Positions 7,228 to 14,170 of a stretch of 14,170 nucleotides of DNA are shown piece after piece (the stretch's first letter is position 1; each line of letters opens with the position of its first letter). Below the pieces are notes generated by a model. It did not search any database. It was not told the origin of the DNA and worked only from the letters and a program-made list of their open reading frames with translations. Both the position numbers and the translations under genes were made by a program. Source of the DNA: Fusobacterium sp. (GTDB lineage Bacteria > Fusobacteriota > Fusobacteriia > Fusobacteriales > Fusobacteriaceae); contig DXWL01000042.1 of NCBI GenBank assembly GCA_019416865.1, positions 1-14,170 on the forward strand, given 5' to 3'.

Positions 7228-7233
7228 CTCCTT
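7228..7233 (-). promoter_or_regulatory. Ribosome site that decides the aminotransferase start
   Basis: A full AAGGAG, seven bases before the ATG at 7220 and overlapping the TAA stop (7234-7232) of the dehydrogenase gene. It rules in the shorter start over the ATG at 7244. Confidence 0.8.
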
Positions 7234-8541
7234 ATAATCTCCAATAGTCATATTCTTTTTCAGCTTCAGCTTTATTAAAAATAGATTTAACATCTATTAA
7301 TAATGGTTTTGCATACACTGGGTTAAAATATTTTCTTAAATCTGCTGGTTTCATATCTCTATATTCTTTATGTCCAACTGCAACTACTACAGCATCCATA
7401 TTTTTTATACAGCTTTCATCTTCTAAAATAATTCCATACTCTTCAAGAGCTTCTTCTTTTGGTGCCATTGAATCAATAACATGAACATTAGCCCCATATT
7501 CTCTTAATTCTTTTATTATGTCATTAACTTTAGAGTTTCTTAAATCTGGACAGTTTTCTTTAAATGTAAGTCCCATTACAAGAATATCTGCTCCTTTTAC
7601 TCTAATATTGTCATTTATTAATTTCTTAATAGTTTTTTCAGCAACAAATTTTGCCATATTATCATTTATTCTTCTTCCTGCTAAAATTACTTGAGCATGA
7701 TATCCAAGTTCTGAAGCTTTATTTGCAAGATAATATGGATCTACACCTATACAGTGTCCTCCAACAAGTCCAGGTCTATATGGTAAAAAGTTCCATTTAG
7801 TTCCTGCTGCCTCTAAAACTTCAAGAGTATCTATTCCTATTCTGTCAAAGATTAAAGAAAGTTCATTAACAAAAGCTATATTAATATCTCTTTGAGAATT
7901 TTCTATTACTTTTGCTGCTTCTGCAACTTTTATAGATGAAGCTCTATGAATTCCTGCTGTAATTACTTGACTGTAAACACCTGCAATGATATCGCTTGAT
8001 TCTTTATCCATTCCTGAAGTTATTTTCATTATTTTAGTAAGAGTATTAACTTTATCTGCTGGGTTTATTCTTTCAGGAGAATATCCTATTTTAAAATCTA
8101 CTCCACATTTTAATCCTGATTCTTTTTCTAATATTGGAAGACAAACTTCTTCTGTTGCTCCAGGATAAACAGTTGATTCATAAACAACTATTGTTCCTTT
8201 TGAAAGATTTCTATAACTGTTGAAGCTCCCTCAAGAGGTCTTAAATCAGGCATCTTATTTTCAAGAACAGGAGTAGGAACAGCAACAATAATGAATTTTG
8301 CTTCTTTTAATTTAGCTTCATCAGAAGTAAACTCTATATTTTTGCTATTTTTAATTCTTTCATCTCCTACTTCATTTGTAGGATCCTCACCATTAAGATA
8401 CTTTTCAATTTTATTCTGATTAATATCAAATCCAATAACATTAAAGTTCTTTTCAGAAAAAGCTATTGCAAGAGGAAGACCTACATACCCCATTCCAACA
8501 ACAGCAAGTTTTTCTTTTCCATTAATTAAATTTTCTAACAT
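7232..8541 (-). pseudogene. UDP-N-acetylhexosamine 6-dehydrogenase (WbpA/WbpO/TviB type), broken by a one-base frameshift
   Basis: Two reading frames make up one enzyme. The first (8541-8188) holds the NAD-binding turn VGMGYVGLPLA and breaks after ...LEGASTVIE (residue 111), ending in a spurious IFQKEQ. The other frame continues immediately as NLSKGTIVVYESTVYPGATEE, then YSPERINPADK, the catalytic-Cys motif GLVGGHCIGVDPYYL and GLTFKENCPDLRNSK, and stops at 7232. Adding one base to the A-run at 8208-8210 (AAA to AAAA) restores a 436-residue protein, a normal length for the family, with the catalytic Cys at about residue 264. The enzyme would oxidise C6 of UDP-GlcNAc or UDP-GalNAc to the uronic acid. 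ATG at 8541 has a good AGGTGAT site. No other lesion is visible, so the loss is recent, a sequencing error, or a slip-prone switch. Confidence 0.9.
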
Positions 8542-8552
8542 TGTATCACCTT

Positions 8553-9650
8553 TTATTTAAAATATATTTTTTTCATTATTTTTTCTATATTTTGTACATT
8601 TATTCTCTCATTTATTCTCTTATTATTGCTTTCTAAATTTTTATAAAACTCTCTACTTTTTATTAAAAAATTTATTTTTTTTGCGTATTCTTCTACATTA
8701 TTTTTAACTAAAAAACCATTCTTTCCATCTTCTATAAGATCACTATTACCTCTTATATTTGAACAAATAATTGATAAATTACAACATACTGCTTCCATTA
8801 ATGCTACTGATAATCCTTCTCTTTTAGAAGGAAAAATAAAAATATCAGAAATTTTACATAACTCATATATATCTTTTCTAAATCCTAAAAGTTTTATATT
8901 TTTTTCAAGTTTTAATTTTTTTATTAAATCCATTAATTCATCTTTTAAATTTCCTTGTCCACATATCAAATAATAAATATTTGGATTATTTATTTTTGCT
9001 AAAGCTTTTATCACTACTGAATGATTTTTATTTCTATTTAATTCACCTACAGACAATAAAACTATATTATTTTCTGTTAATCCCAATTCCTCTCTTTTTT
9101 TATTTTTGTCTACTACTATATTTCTTATCTTTTCAGTATCAAGACCAACTCCAGGAATATATTCTACTTTTTTGGCATAAAATGTTTGGGCTCTTTTATA
9201 ATCTTCTTGATTAATTGTTATTAAAATATCTGTATACTTAGATAAATATTTTTCAATTGGATAAAACAATAACCAATTTATTAACGGAGCTCCTTTAAAA
9301 AAATGGAATCCATGAGCTGTATAAATTATATTTTTAACTTTATTTTTATGACCTGCTATTCTTCCAATAACTCCTCCAACTGGTGTATGGCAATGAATTA
9401 AATCTATTTTTTCTTTTTTTAAAAATTCATTTAGTTTCTTATATGCTATAATATTTTTTAAAGAAAAAGGGCTTCTTTGAAAAGGAATATGAATTAAATT
9501 TACATTTAAATCATTCAATTCATTTTTATAATTATCAAAATTAGAAGCTACTGTAACTTCATATCCTAATTCTTGTAATATTTTTATATCATTTCTTTCA
9601 AAATGATGTATAAAACCATAAACAGATGCTACTATCAAAGCTTTCTTCAT
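8553..9650 (-). CDS. GT4-type glycosyltransferase
   Basis: A 365-residue GT-B glycosyltransferase acting at the cytoplasmic face of the inner membrane. The N-terminal half has HCHTPVGGVIGRIAG (87-100) and YTAHGFHFFKGAP (110-122), typical of EpsD/CapM/PglA-like enzymes that add a second sugar to undecaprenyl-diphosphate-linked glycans. The donor half has LSVGELNRNKNH (199-210), LICGQGN (228-234) and an intact E-x7-E pair in REGLSVALMEA (E278, E286). It lies between the acyltransferase gene (12 bases upstream) and the dehydrogenase gene (11 bases downstream), with AAGGA eight bases before the ATG. Its position next to the initiation module suggests it adds the residue after the bacillosamine-type sugar; this is inferred. 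Confidence 0.85.
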   Translation of the reverse strand: MKKALIVASVYGFIHHFERNDIKILQELGYEVTVASNFDNYKNELNDLNVNLIHIPFQRSPFSLKNIIAYKKLNEFLKKEKIDLIHCHTPVGGVIGRIAGHKNKVKNIIYTAHGFHFFKGAPLINWLLFYPIEKYLSKYTDILITINQEDYKRAQTFYAKKVEYIPGVGLDTEKIRNIVVDKNKKREELGLTENNIVLLSVGELNRNKNHSVVIKALAKINNPNIYYLICGQGNLKDELMDLIKKLKLEKNIKLLGFRKDIYELCKISDIFIFPSKREGLSVALMEAVCCNLSIICSNIRGNSDLIEDGKNGFLVKNNVEEYAKKINFLIKSREFYKNLESNNKRINERINVQNIEKIMKKIYFK

Positions 9651-9662
9651 AATTTTTCCTTT

Positions 9663-10307
9663 TTAATTTCTTTTTGCTATTCTTGCAGGATTTCCTACAG
9701 CTGTAACATTATCCTCTATATCCCTTATTACAACCGTTCCTGCTCCTACTATTACATTTTCTCCTATTGTTATTCCTTGAATAACTTTTGTTCCTGTTCC
9801 TATTGTTGTATATTTTTTTGTTATTGTATTTCCTGAAAGATTTACACTTGGAAGTATTGTTGCATAATCTTCAATAATTGAATCATGTCCTACTGTACAA
9901 TCAAGATTTATTATTACATGATTTCCTATTTCAATATTCACTGTAATAATTGTTCCTGCACAAATAATCGTTCCTTCTCCTATTTTTACTTTTTTTGATA
10001 TAATTACTGAAGGATCTATTAAAGTTGCAAAATGTACATTTGAATATTCTTTTAATTTTTCAGCAATTTTTTCTTTTATCTTTGCTGAACCAATAGAGAT
10101 AATTACATAAACATCTTCACTTAAATTTTTAAGATATTCACAACCACCTAATACTTTATAGTTATTTTCTATCTTCCCATGTAAAGATTTATTATCATCA
10201 ATAAATCCTTGAATATCCCATATTTTTTCTTTTTCATTTATACGATTTACAAGCCATAATACTTCTCTGCCAAATCCACCTGCTCCAACAATATATAATT
10301 TTTTCAT
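9663..10307 (-). CDS. PglD/NeuD-like sugar acyltransferase (second copy)
   Basis: A 214-residue protein with the two-part build of the PglD/NeuD family: a Rossmann-like N-terminal domain (LYIVGAGGFGREVLWLV, 4-20; GFIDDN, 34-39) and a left-handed beta-helix from about residue 97. The probable catalytic base is H141 in CTVGHDSIIED. It ends with the typical VIVGAGTVVIRDIEDNVTAVGNPARI. It follows another PglD-like gene but is clearly diverged from it, so the two probably acylate different amino or hydroxyl groups. One may act on UDP-4-amino-bacillosamine and the other on another sugar of the repeat; which is which cannot be told. The ATG at 10307-10305 is directly preceded by a hairpin that holds its ribosome site. 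Confidence 0.8.
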   Translation of the reverse strand: MKKLYIVGAGGFGREVLWLVNRINEKEKIWDIQGFIDDNKSLHGKIENNYKVLGGCEYLKNLSEDVYVIISIGSAKIKEKIAEKLKEYSNVHFATLIDPSVIISKKVKIGEGTIICAGTIITVNIEIGNHVIINLDCTVGHDSIIEDYATILPSVNLSGNTITKKYTTIGTGTKVIQGITIGENVIVGAGTVVIRDIEDNVTAVGNPARIAKRN

Positions 10308-10327
10308 GCTGCAAACCTCTTTACAGC
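10308..10327 (-). promoter_or_regulatory. Hairpin presenting the ribosome site in its loop
   Basis: On the minus strand GCTGTAAAGAGGTTTGCAGC folds into an 8-bp stem (seven Watson-Crick pairs and one G-U) with tetraloop GAGG. The loop is the only ribosome site for the downstream acyltransferase gene, eight bases before its ATG, and the stem touches the start codon. No U-run follows on the transcribed strand, so a terminator is unlikely. A role in translation control is inferred. Confidence 0.6.
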
Positions 10328-10357
10328 ATTTTTCTTAACTTATAAATATAATATTTA

Positions 10358-11032
10358 CTAGGGTTTACCTCCCACATTCATTTTTTCTCTTTTCATTTCA
10401 AACCTTTCTGCAGGTATTCCTACATATGTTCCTGCTTCATTTATATTTTTTACTACTACTCCACCTGCACCTATCATGCAGTTATCACAAACAAAAACAT
10501 TATTTTTTACAGTTGCTGAAATTCCAATCCAACTACATTTTCCTATTGTTACTGTTCCTCCTGTTTTTGCATTAACTGATATATGAGTATAATCTCCTAT
10601 TCTGTTATCATGTTCTACTATGCAGGAAGTATTTAAAATACAATGTTTTCCTATTTTTGAATAAGGATTTATTACAGCATTAGCCATTACAACAGTTCCT
10701 TCTTCTATTTTCACTTCATTTCCTATTACTGCCATAGGATGAACTGCTGTATAGTAATTTAATTCTGAATATTTCTCTGCTATCTTTTTTCTTACCAAGT
10801 TATTTCCAACAGCGATAATATATTCATAATTTTTATTTTTAAATTCTTTTATTAAATCTGTATTTCCCAAAAGAGGAATATTAAATATTTCTTTGTATTC
10901 TAAATCTTGAAAATTATCATCTAAGAAACCAATAATATTAAGTTCTTCTTTTAAAATTTCTTTTCTTTTTAAAATAATATCAGCAACTACTTTAGCATGT
11001 CCTCCAGCACCAATAATTACAATATTTTTCAC
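10358..11032 (-). CDS. pglD: PglD-like UDP-4-amino-sugar N-acetyltransferase
   Basis: A 224-residue protein of the PglD/NeuD family: N-terminal Rossmann-like part (VIIGAGGHAKVVADII, 5-20; GFLDDN, 35-40) and a beta-helix from about 97 to 205, with likely catalytic H141 in SCIVEHDNRIGD. It lies directly behind PglC and PglE genes, so the best guess is the acetyl-CoA-dependent step that converts UDP-4-amino-2-acetamido sugar to UDP-di-N-acetylbacillosamine. The start is GTG, not ATG, at 11032-11030, overlapping the TGA of the pglC-like gene; AGGTGA lies seven bases upstream. The C-terminus carries a short extra tail (EKMNVGGKP). A different acyl group cannot be excluded. Confidence 0.8.
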   Translation of the reverse strand: MKNIVIIGAGGHAKVVADIILKRKEILKEELNIIGFLDDNFQDLEYKEIFNIPLLGNTDLIKEFKNKNYEYIIAVGNNLVRKKIAEKYSELNYYTAVHPMAVIGNEVKIEEGTVVMANAVINPYSKIGKHCILNTSCIVEHDNRIGDYTHISVNAKTGGTVTIGKCSWIGISATVKNNVFVCDNCMIGAGGVVVKNINEAGTYVGIPAERFEMKREKMNVGGKP

Positions 11033-11637
11033 TTTACTTCACCTGTAAATTTTTCCATAGTTGCATTTCCTTCTTGGGATATTCCTTCTTTAACAACTAT
11101 TTTCTTTATTGTTAAAAAAACTATTTTCATATCTAAAAGGAAATTTAATTTATCTACATATTCAACATCATATTTAAATTTTTCTTCCCATGATATTGCA
11201 TTTCTTCCATTTACTTGTGCCCAACCTGTTACACCTGGTCTTACTTCATGTCTTCTTTTTTGTTCCTCACTGTATCTTTCAAGATATTCAACTAAAAGTG
11301 GTCTAGGACCAATAAGGCTCATATCTCCTTTTAGCACATTTATAAATTCAGGAATTTCATCAAGACTCGTTGCTCTTAAAATTTTTCCAAATCTTGGAAG
11401 TCTTTCAGCATCAGAAAGTAGTTTTCCATCTTTATCTTTTGAATCTGTCATACTTCTAAACTTATACATTGTAAATATTTTTCCATTTAATCCTGGTCTT
11501 TGTTGTTTAAAGATAACAGGAGAACCTAGTTTTCTTTTTACAAGTATTGCTACTACAATATATAGCCACCAAAAACATAAGATAAATCCTAAAGAGCAAA
11601 TAATGTCTAATAATCTTTTAAAATATTTTCTATACAT
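11029..11637 (-). CDS. pglC: PglC-type undecaprenyl-phosphate phosphoglycosyltransferase
   Basis: A 202-residue small monotopic phosphoglycosyltransferase that starts repeat-unit assembly by moving a sugar phosphate from a UDP-sugar to undecaprenyl phosphate. It has one N-terminal hydrophobic re-entrant helix (about 13-33), then the family core: SPVIFKQQRPGLNGKIF (39-55), MYKFRSMT, the catalytic Asp-Glu pair in ATSLDEIPE (D93, E94), GDMSLIGPRPLL and RPGVTGWAQVNGRN. It lacks the extra membrane helices of the longer WbaP forms. The length and surrounding genes fit PglC, so UDP-bacillosamine is the probable donor. GAGGA, inside the last codons of the aminotransferase gene, serves as ribosome site. 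One of the firmest calls in the window. Confidence 0.93.
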   Translation of the reverse strand: MYRKYFKRLLDIICSLGFILCFWWLYIVVAILVKRKLGSPVIFKQQRPGLNGKIFTMYKFRSMTDSKDKDGKLLSDAERLPRFGKILRATSLDEIPEFINVLKGDMSLIGPRPLLVEYLERYSEEQKRRHEVRPGVTGWAQVNGRNAISWEEKFKYDVEYVDKLNFLLDMKIVFLTIKKIVVKEGISQEGNATMEKFTGEVK

Positions 11638-11639
11638 TT

Positions 11640-12893
11640 TTATTCCTCAAAACACTTTCTTATTATTTCTATTACAATATCTTGTTCTTCTGGTGTCATT
11701 TTATTATCGCTTGGAAGGCATAATCCTCTTTCAAATATATCCATTCCAATATCAAGTGGTTTTCCATCTCTTCCTAACACCCCACCAGAGATATAAGCAT
11801 TAGTTTTTGCTCTTCCATTTCCTTCTCTTGTTACAAATCCATTCATTCTATAGATTGGCTGCATGTGCATTGGTTTCCAAATTGGTCTTCCTTCAGCATT
11901 GTATTTAGCAAGAGTTTCAAGTATCTCTGTAGGACATGATTTTCCTTTCTCAGAAATATATAATGCTTCATTTTCTCCACGAACTTGTTTGCACATTGCT
12001 TCTTTATCAATTATCATGCAGCTAAGCCAAAAATTAGGAACTGAATTTATTTCATCAAAAGGATTCATTTTAACAGGAAGTCCTTTAAATCCCTCTTTAT
12101 ATTTTTCATAAATAGCTTTTTTCTGCGCTATATGCTCATCAAGATGTGGAAATTGTCCTCTTACAACTCCTGCGATAACATTACTCATTCTATAGTTATA
12201 ACCAATCTCTTCATGTTGATACCAAGGAGCATTTTCTCTCGCTTGAGTTGACCATTTTCTTACTTTTTCAGCAGCTTCTTTACTGTTTGTAAGAAGCATT
12301 CCCCCTGATGAACCTGTTATTATCTTATTACCATTAAAAGAAATTACATTGTAATCTCCAAAGTTTCCTGTTTCTTTTCCCTTATATGATGCTCCTAAAG
12401 ATTCTGCAGCATCTTCAATTAAAACTGCTCCATGTTTATCACAAATATTTTTAATTTCATCTATTTTTCCTGGAGTTCCATATAGATGAGCAACTACTAC
12501 TACTTTTACTTCAGGATATAATTCAAAAGCTTTTTCAAGAGCTACAGGATCCATATTCCATGTATCATATTCTGTATCAATAAATACAGGAATTCCACCT
12601 TCATATACAACAGGGTTTACTGTTGCGCAGAATGTCATGTCAGAACAAAATACCTTATCTCCTTGTTTTATTCCTGCAAGTTTTACTGCCATATGAAGAG
12701 CAGCAGTTCCCGCTGAAAGCCCAACAGCATATTTACATCCAACTTTTTCACAAGCAAGTTTTTCTGCTTCATCAATATTTTTTCCTACAGTAGACATCCA
12801 ATTTGTTTCATAAGCTTCTGTAATATACTTAAGTTCTTCCCCGTGCATAGTAGGAGAACTAAGCCATACTTTCTTTTCAAAAGGTTTTATCAT
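11640..12893 (-). CDS. pglE: PglE-type UDP-4-keto-sugar aminotransferase (bacillosamine pathway)
   Basis: A 417-residue PLP-dependent aminotransferase of the DegT family. It has LSAGTAALHMAV (59-70), the cofactor-binding Asp in LIEDAAESLGA (D161) and the Schiff-base Lys in SFNGNKIITGSSGGML (K190). The NGNKIIT form and the C-terminal RPIWKPMHMQPIYR and GLCLPSDNKMTPEEQ blocks resemble Campylobacter PglE. It would aminate C4 of the 4-keto sugar made by the PglF-like dehydratase encoded just upstream (28-base gap). GAGGG stands about eight bases before the ATG. It is somewhat longer than C. jejuni PglE because of an insert around residues 350-380. The wider family includes other 4-aminotransferases, but the neighbours make bacillosamine the simplest reading. 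Confidence 0.9.
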   Translation of the reverse strand: MIKPFEKKVWLSSPTMHGEELKYITEAYETNWMSTVGKNIDEAEKLACEKVGCKYAVGLSAGTAALHMAVKLAGIKQGDKVFCSDMTFCATVNPVVYEGGIPVFIDTEYDTWNMDPVALEKAFELYPEVKVVVVAHLYGTPGKIDEIKNICDKHGAVLIEDAAESLGASYKGKETGNFGDYNVISFNGNKIITGSSGGMLLTNSKEAAEKVRKWSTQARENAPWYQHEEIGYNYRMSNVIAGVVRGQFPHLDEHIAQKKAIYEKYKEGFKGLPVKMNPFDEINSVPNFWLSCMIIDKEAMCKQVRGENEALYISEKGKSCPTEILETLAKYNAEGRPIWKPMHMQPIYRMNGFVTREGNGRAKTNAYISGGVLGRDGKPLDIGMDIFERGLCLPSDNKMTPEEQDIVIEIIRKCFEE

Positions 12894-12921
12894 AATCTAT
12901 CCCTCACAATTTTAAAAATTA

Positions 12922-14145
12922 TTAATTATATTTCACTTCCTTGTAAGAAACTACAAGTTGTTTCATAACTTTTTTAATCTCATCAATATTTGGATTTTTT
13001 ATACATTCTTCCAATTTATCAAAATATTCAGTTATATCAACTGCACCATCTTCTATTTTTGTAATAAATATTTTCTTATTATCTGTCTTTATTGCAGAAT
13101 TTACATCATAAAGAAGTTCTTCAAAAAGTTTTTCTCCTGGTCTAAGTCCTACAATATCTATTCCAACATTTGCATTTGATAGTTTTATCATACTCATAGC
13201 AAGATCATAGATTTTTACTGGTTTCCCCATATCAAGAATAAAAATCTCTCCACCTTTTCCTATTGCCCCAGCTTCTATTACAAGCTGAGCTGCTTCAGGA
13301 ATAGTCATAAAATATCTAGTTATATCTCTATGAGTAACTGTAAGATTTTTTCCTTCTGAAATAAGTTTTTTAAATATTGGAATAACTGAACCATTACTTC
13401 CTAAAACATTTCCAAATCTTACTGCCATAAATTTTGTATTTTTAGAAACTTTATTCATATGTTCTATTACAAGTTCACAAGCTCTTTTACTTGCTCCCAT
13501 AAGATTTGTAGGGTTAACCGCTTTATCTGTAGAAATAAGAACCATTCTTTCTACACCATACTTATCTGCGCACTCTGCAACTTTCTTTGTACCAAATATA
13601 TTATTTTTTATAGCTTCCTCTGGGTTATGTTCCATAAGAGGTACATGTTTATGAGCTGCTGCATGAAATACTACATTTGGTCTGTATTTATTAAATAGAA
13701 ATTCAAGTTTATTTTTTTCCCTTATATTACATATTTCAGAAACTAAATCTAAGTTTGGATATTTTCTTTTAAGCTCAAGCGCTAAAAAATATGTATCATT
13801 TTCATTTACATCAAGAGTGATAAGCTTCTTAGGATTAAACTTTGCAATCTGTCTTGTAAGTTCCGAACCTATACTTCCAGCTCCTCCTGTAACAAAGATA
13901 ACTTTTCCCTCTATAAGTTCTCTAATACTTCCATCATTTATAATAATCTCATCTCTTCCAAGAAGATCTTCTATTCTTACATCTCTTATCTGTGAAGCAA
14001 GAGATTCATTTTCTAAAATTTCTGATATAGATGGAACTGTCTTTATTTTTACTCCATCTAACTTTTGAATTCTTTCAACTATTCTTCTAATATCAAGACT
14101 ATGAATAGATGGAAGAGTGTAGTGAACCCATTTTCTTAGACACAT
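12922..14145 (-). CDS. pglF: PglF/CapD/WbpM-type UDP-GlcNAc 4,6-dehydratase core, N-terminally truncated
   Basis: A 407-residue NAD-dependent dehydratase. The catalytic SDR domain is complete: VTGGAGSIGSEL (85-96), HAAAHKHVPLMEHNP (161-175) and STDKAVNPTNLMGASKR (205-221), where Met replaces the usual Tyr, as in the retaining PglF/WbpM enzymes. The product would be UDP-2-acetamido-4-keto-6-deoxy-glucose for the PglE-like enzyme. Full-length members have about 600 residues, with four or five membrane helices and a complete first Rossmann domain. Here only the end of that domain remains (TLPSIHSLDIRR onward). The ATG at 14145 has no ribosome site and all three frames upstream are closed within 25 bases. 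The core may still be active, since truncated soluble forms of this family retain activity, but expression is doubtful. A 5' deletion or rearrangement is the best explanation. Confidence 0.85.
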   Translation of the reverse strand: MCLRKWVHYTLPSIHSLDIRRIVERIQKLDGVKIKTVPSISEILENESLASQIRDVRIEDLLGRDEIIINDGSIRELIEGKVIFVTGGAGSIGSELTRQIAKFNPKKLITLDVNENDTYFLALELKRKYPNLDLVSEICNIREKNKLEFLFNKYRPNVVFHAAAHKHVPLMEHNPEEAIKNNIFGTKKVAECADKYGVERMVLISTDKAVNPTNLMGASKRACELVIEHMNKVSKNTKFMAVRFGNVLGSNGSVIPIFKKLISEGKNLTVTHRDITRYFMTIPEAAQLVIEAGAIGKGGEIFILDMGKPVKIYDLAMSMIKLSNANVGIDIVGLRPGEKLFEELLYDVNSAIKTDNKKIFITKIEDGAVDITEYFDKLEECIKNPNIDEIKKVMKQLVVSYKEVKYN

Positions 14146-14170
14146 ATTTTAATTATTGATTAACAAGGAT
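14146..14170 (-). other. Sequence before the truncated dehydratase, closed in all frames
   Basis: On the minus strand these 25 bases carry a stop in every frame (TAA each time), including one right before the ATG, and no ribosome site. They mark the break beyond which the dehydratase N-terminus does not continue. What lies further upstream is outside the window. Confidence 0.75.

Noticed and set aside
8188..8210. Programmed -1 ribosomal frameshift joining the two dehydrogenase frames
   Set aside because: The direction fits, but no slippery heptamer or downstream stem is seen, and such a signal is not known in this enzyme family. A lost base is simpler.
9603..9836. Plus-strand open frame rich in Tyr, Ser and Cys
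   Set aside because: Its composition is the mirror of the hexapeptide-repeat coding sequence on the other strand, and it has no start context.
10308..10335. Hairpin plus T-rich tract as a terminator on the plus strand
   Set aside because: The T-tract lies on the strand without any gene, so nothing is known to be terminated; the ribosome-site reading on the minus strand fits better.
10997..11803. Long plus-strand open frame of 268 codons opposite the pglC-like gene
   Set aside because: It is the reverse shadow of well-supported minus-strand genes; the predicted protein is Ser/Phe-rich without a domain, and it has no fitting context.
14148..14166. Inverted repeat as an invertible-promoter or attachment site
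   Set aside because: The arms are only about five A/T bases long, which is expected by chance in this composition.

Overview
The window is very A+T-rich DNA in which every supportable gene lies on the minus strand, so the biological order runs from high to low coordinates. Content and style (a Gram-negative surface-polysaccharide locus, heavy use of AGA, ATA and TTA codons, strong AGGAG-type ribosome sites, very low G+C) suggest Fusobacterium or a close relative. This placement is inferred and has not been tested by a search.

Layout in transcription order. (1) 14145-10358: a bacillosamine-type initiation module: a PglF-type UDP-GlcNAc 4,6-dehydratase core that lacks its N-terminal part, a PglE-type aminotransferase, a PglC-type initiating phosphoglycosyltransferase and a PglD-type acetyltransferase. 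(2) 10307-8553: a second PglD/NeuD-like acyltransferase, whose ribosome site sits in a hairpin loop, and a GT4 glycosyltransferase. (3) 8541-3052: a module for an acylated 2,3-diamino-uronic sugar: a UDP-sugar 6-dehydrogenase broken by a one-base frameshift, a WbpE-like aminotransferase, a deacetylase-like protein, two tandem LpxD-like N-acyltransferases and an (R)-specific MaoC-type hydratase. (4) 3041-1: the 5' piece of a Gfo/Idh/MocA sugar oxidoreductase gene, then a Wzy-type polymerase and a second GT4 glycosyltransferase, then another nearly identical start of the same oxidoreductase gene, which runs off the left edge.

Working model: PglF, PglE and PglD make a UDP-bacillosamine-type sugar and PglC loads it onto undecaprenyl phosphate. 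The GT4 enzymes extend it. One added residue is probably a 2,3-diamino-2,3-dideoxy-hexuronic acid made by dehydrogenase, oxidoreductase and aminotransferase, then N-acylated by an LpxD-like enzyme. The adjacent MaoC hydratase suggests a short (R)-3-hydroxyacyl donor, for example 3-hydroxybutyryl. Wzy would polymerise the repeat unit. No flippase (Wzx), chain-length regulator (Wzz) or export gene is visible here.

The most interesting points are the 273-bp direct repeat bracketing the wzy-glycosyltransferase cassette, which is the footprint of a cassette exchange and a substrate for deletion; the hydratase plus two LpxD-like genes, which hint at an unusual acylated sugar; the frameshift in an otherwise intact dehydrogenase; the hairpin that displays the ribosome site of the second acyltransferase; and the truncated dehydratase at the right edge.
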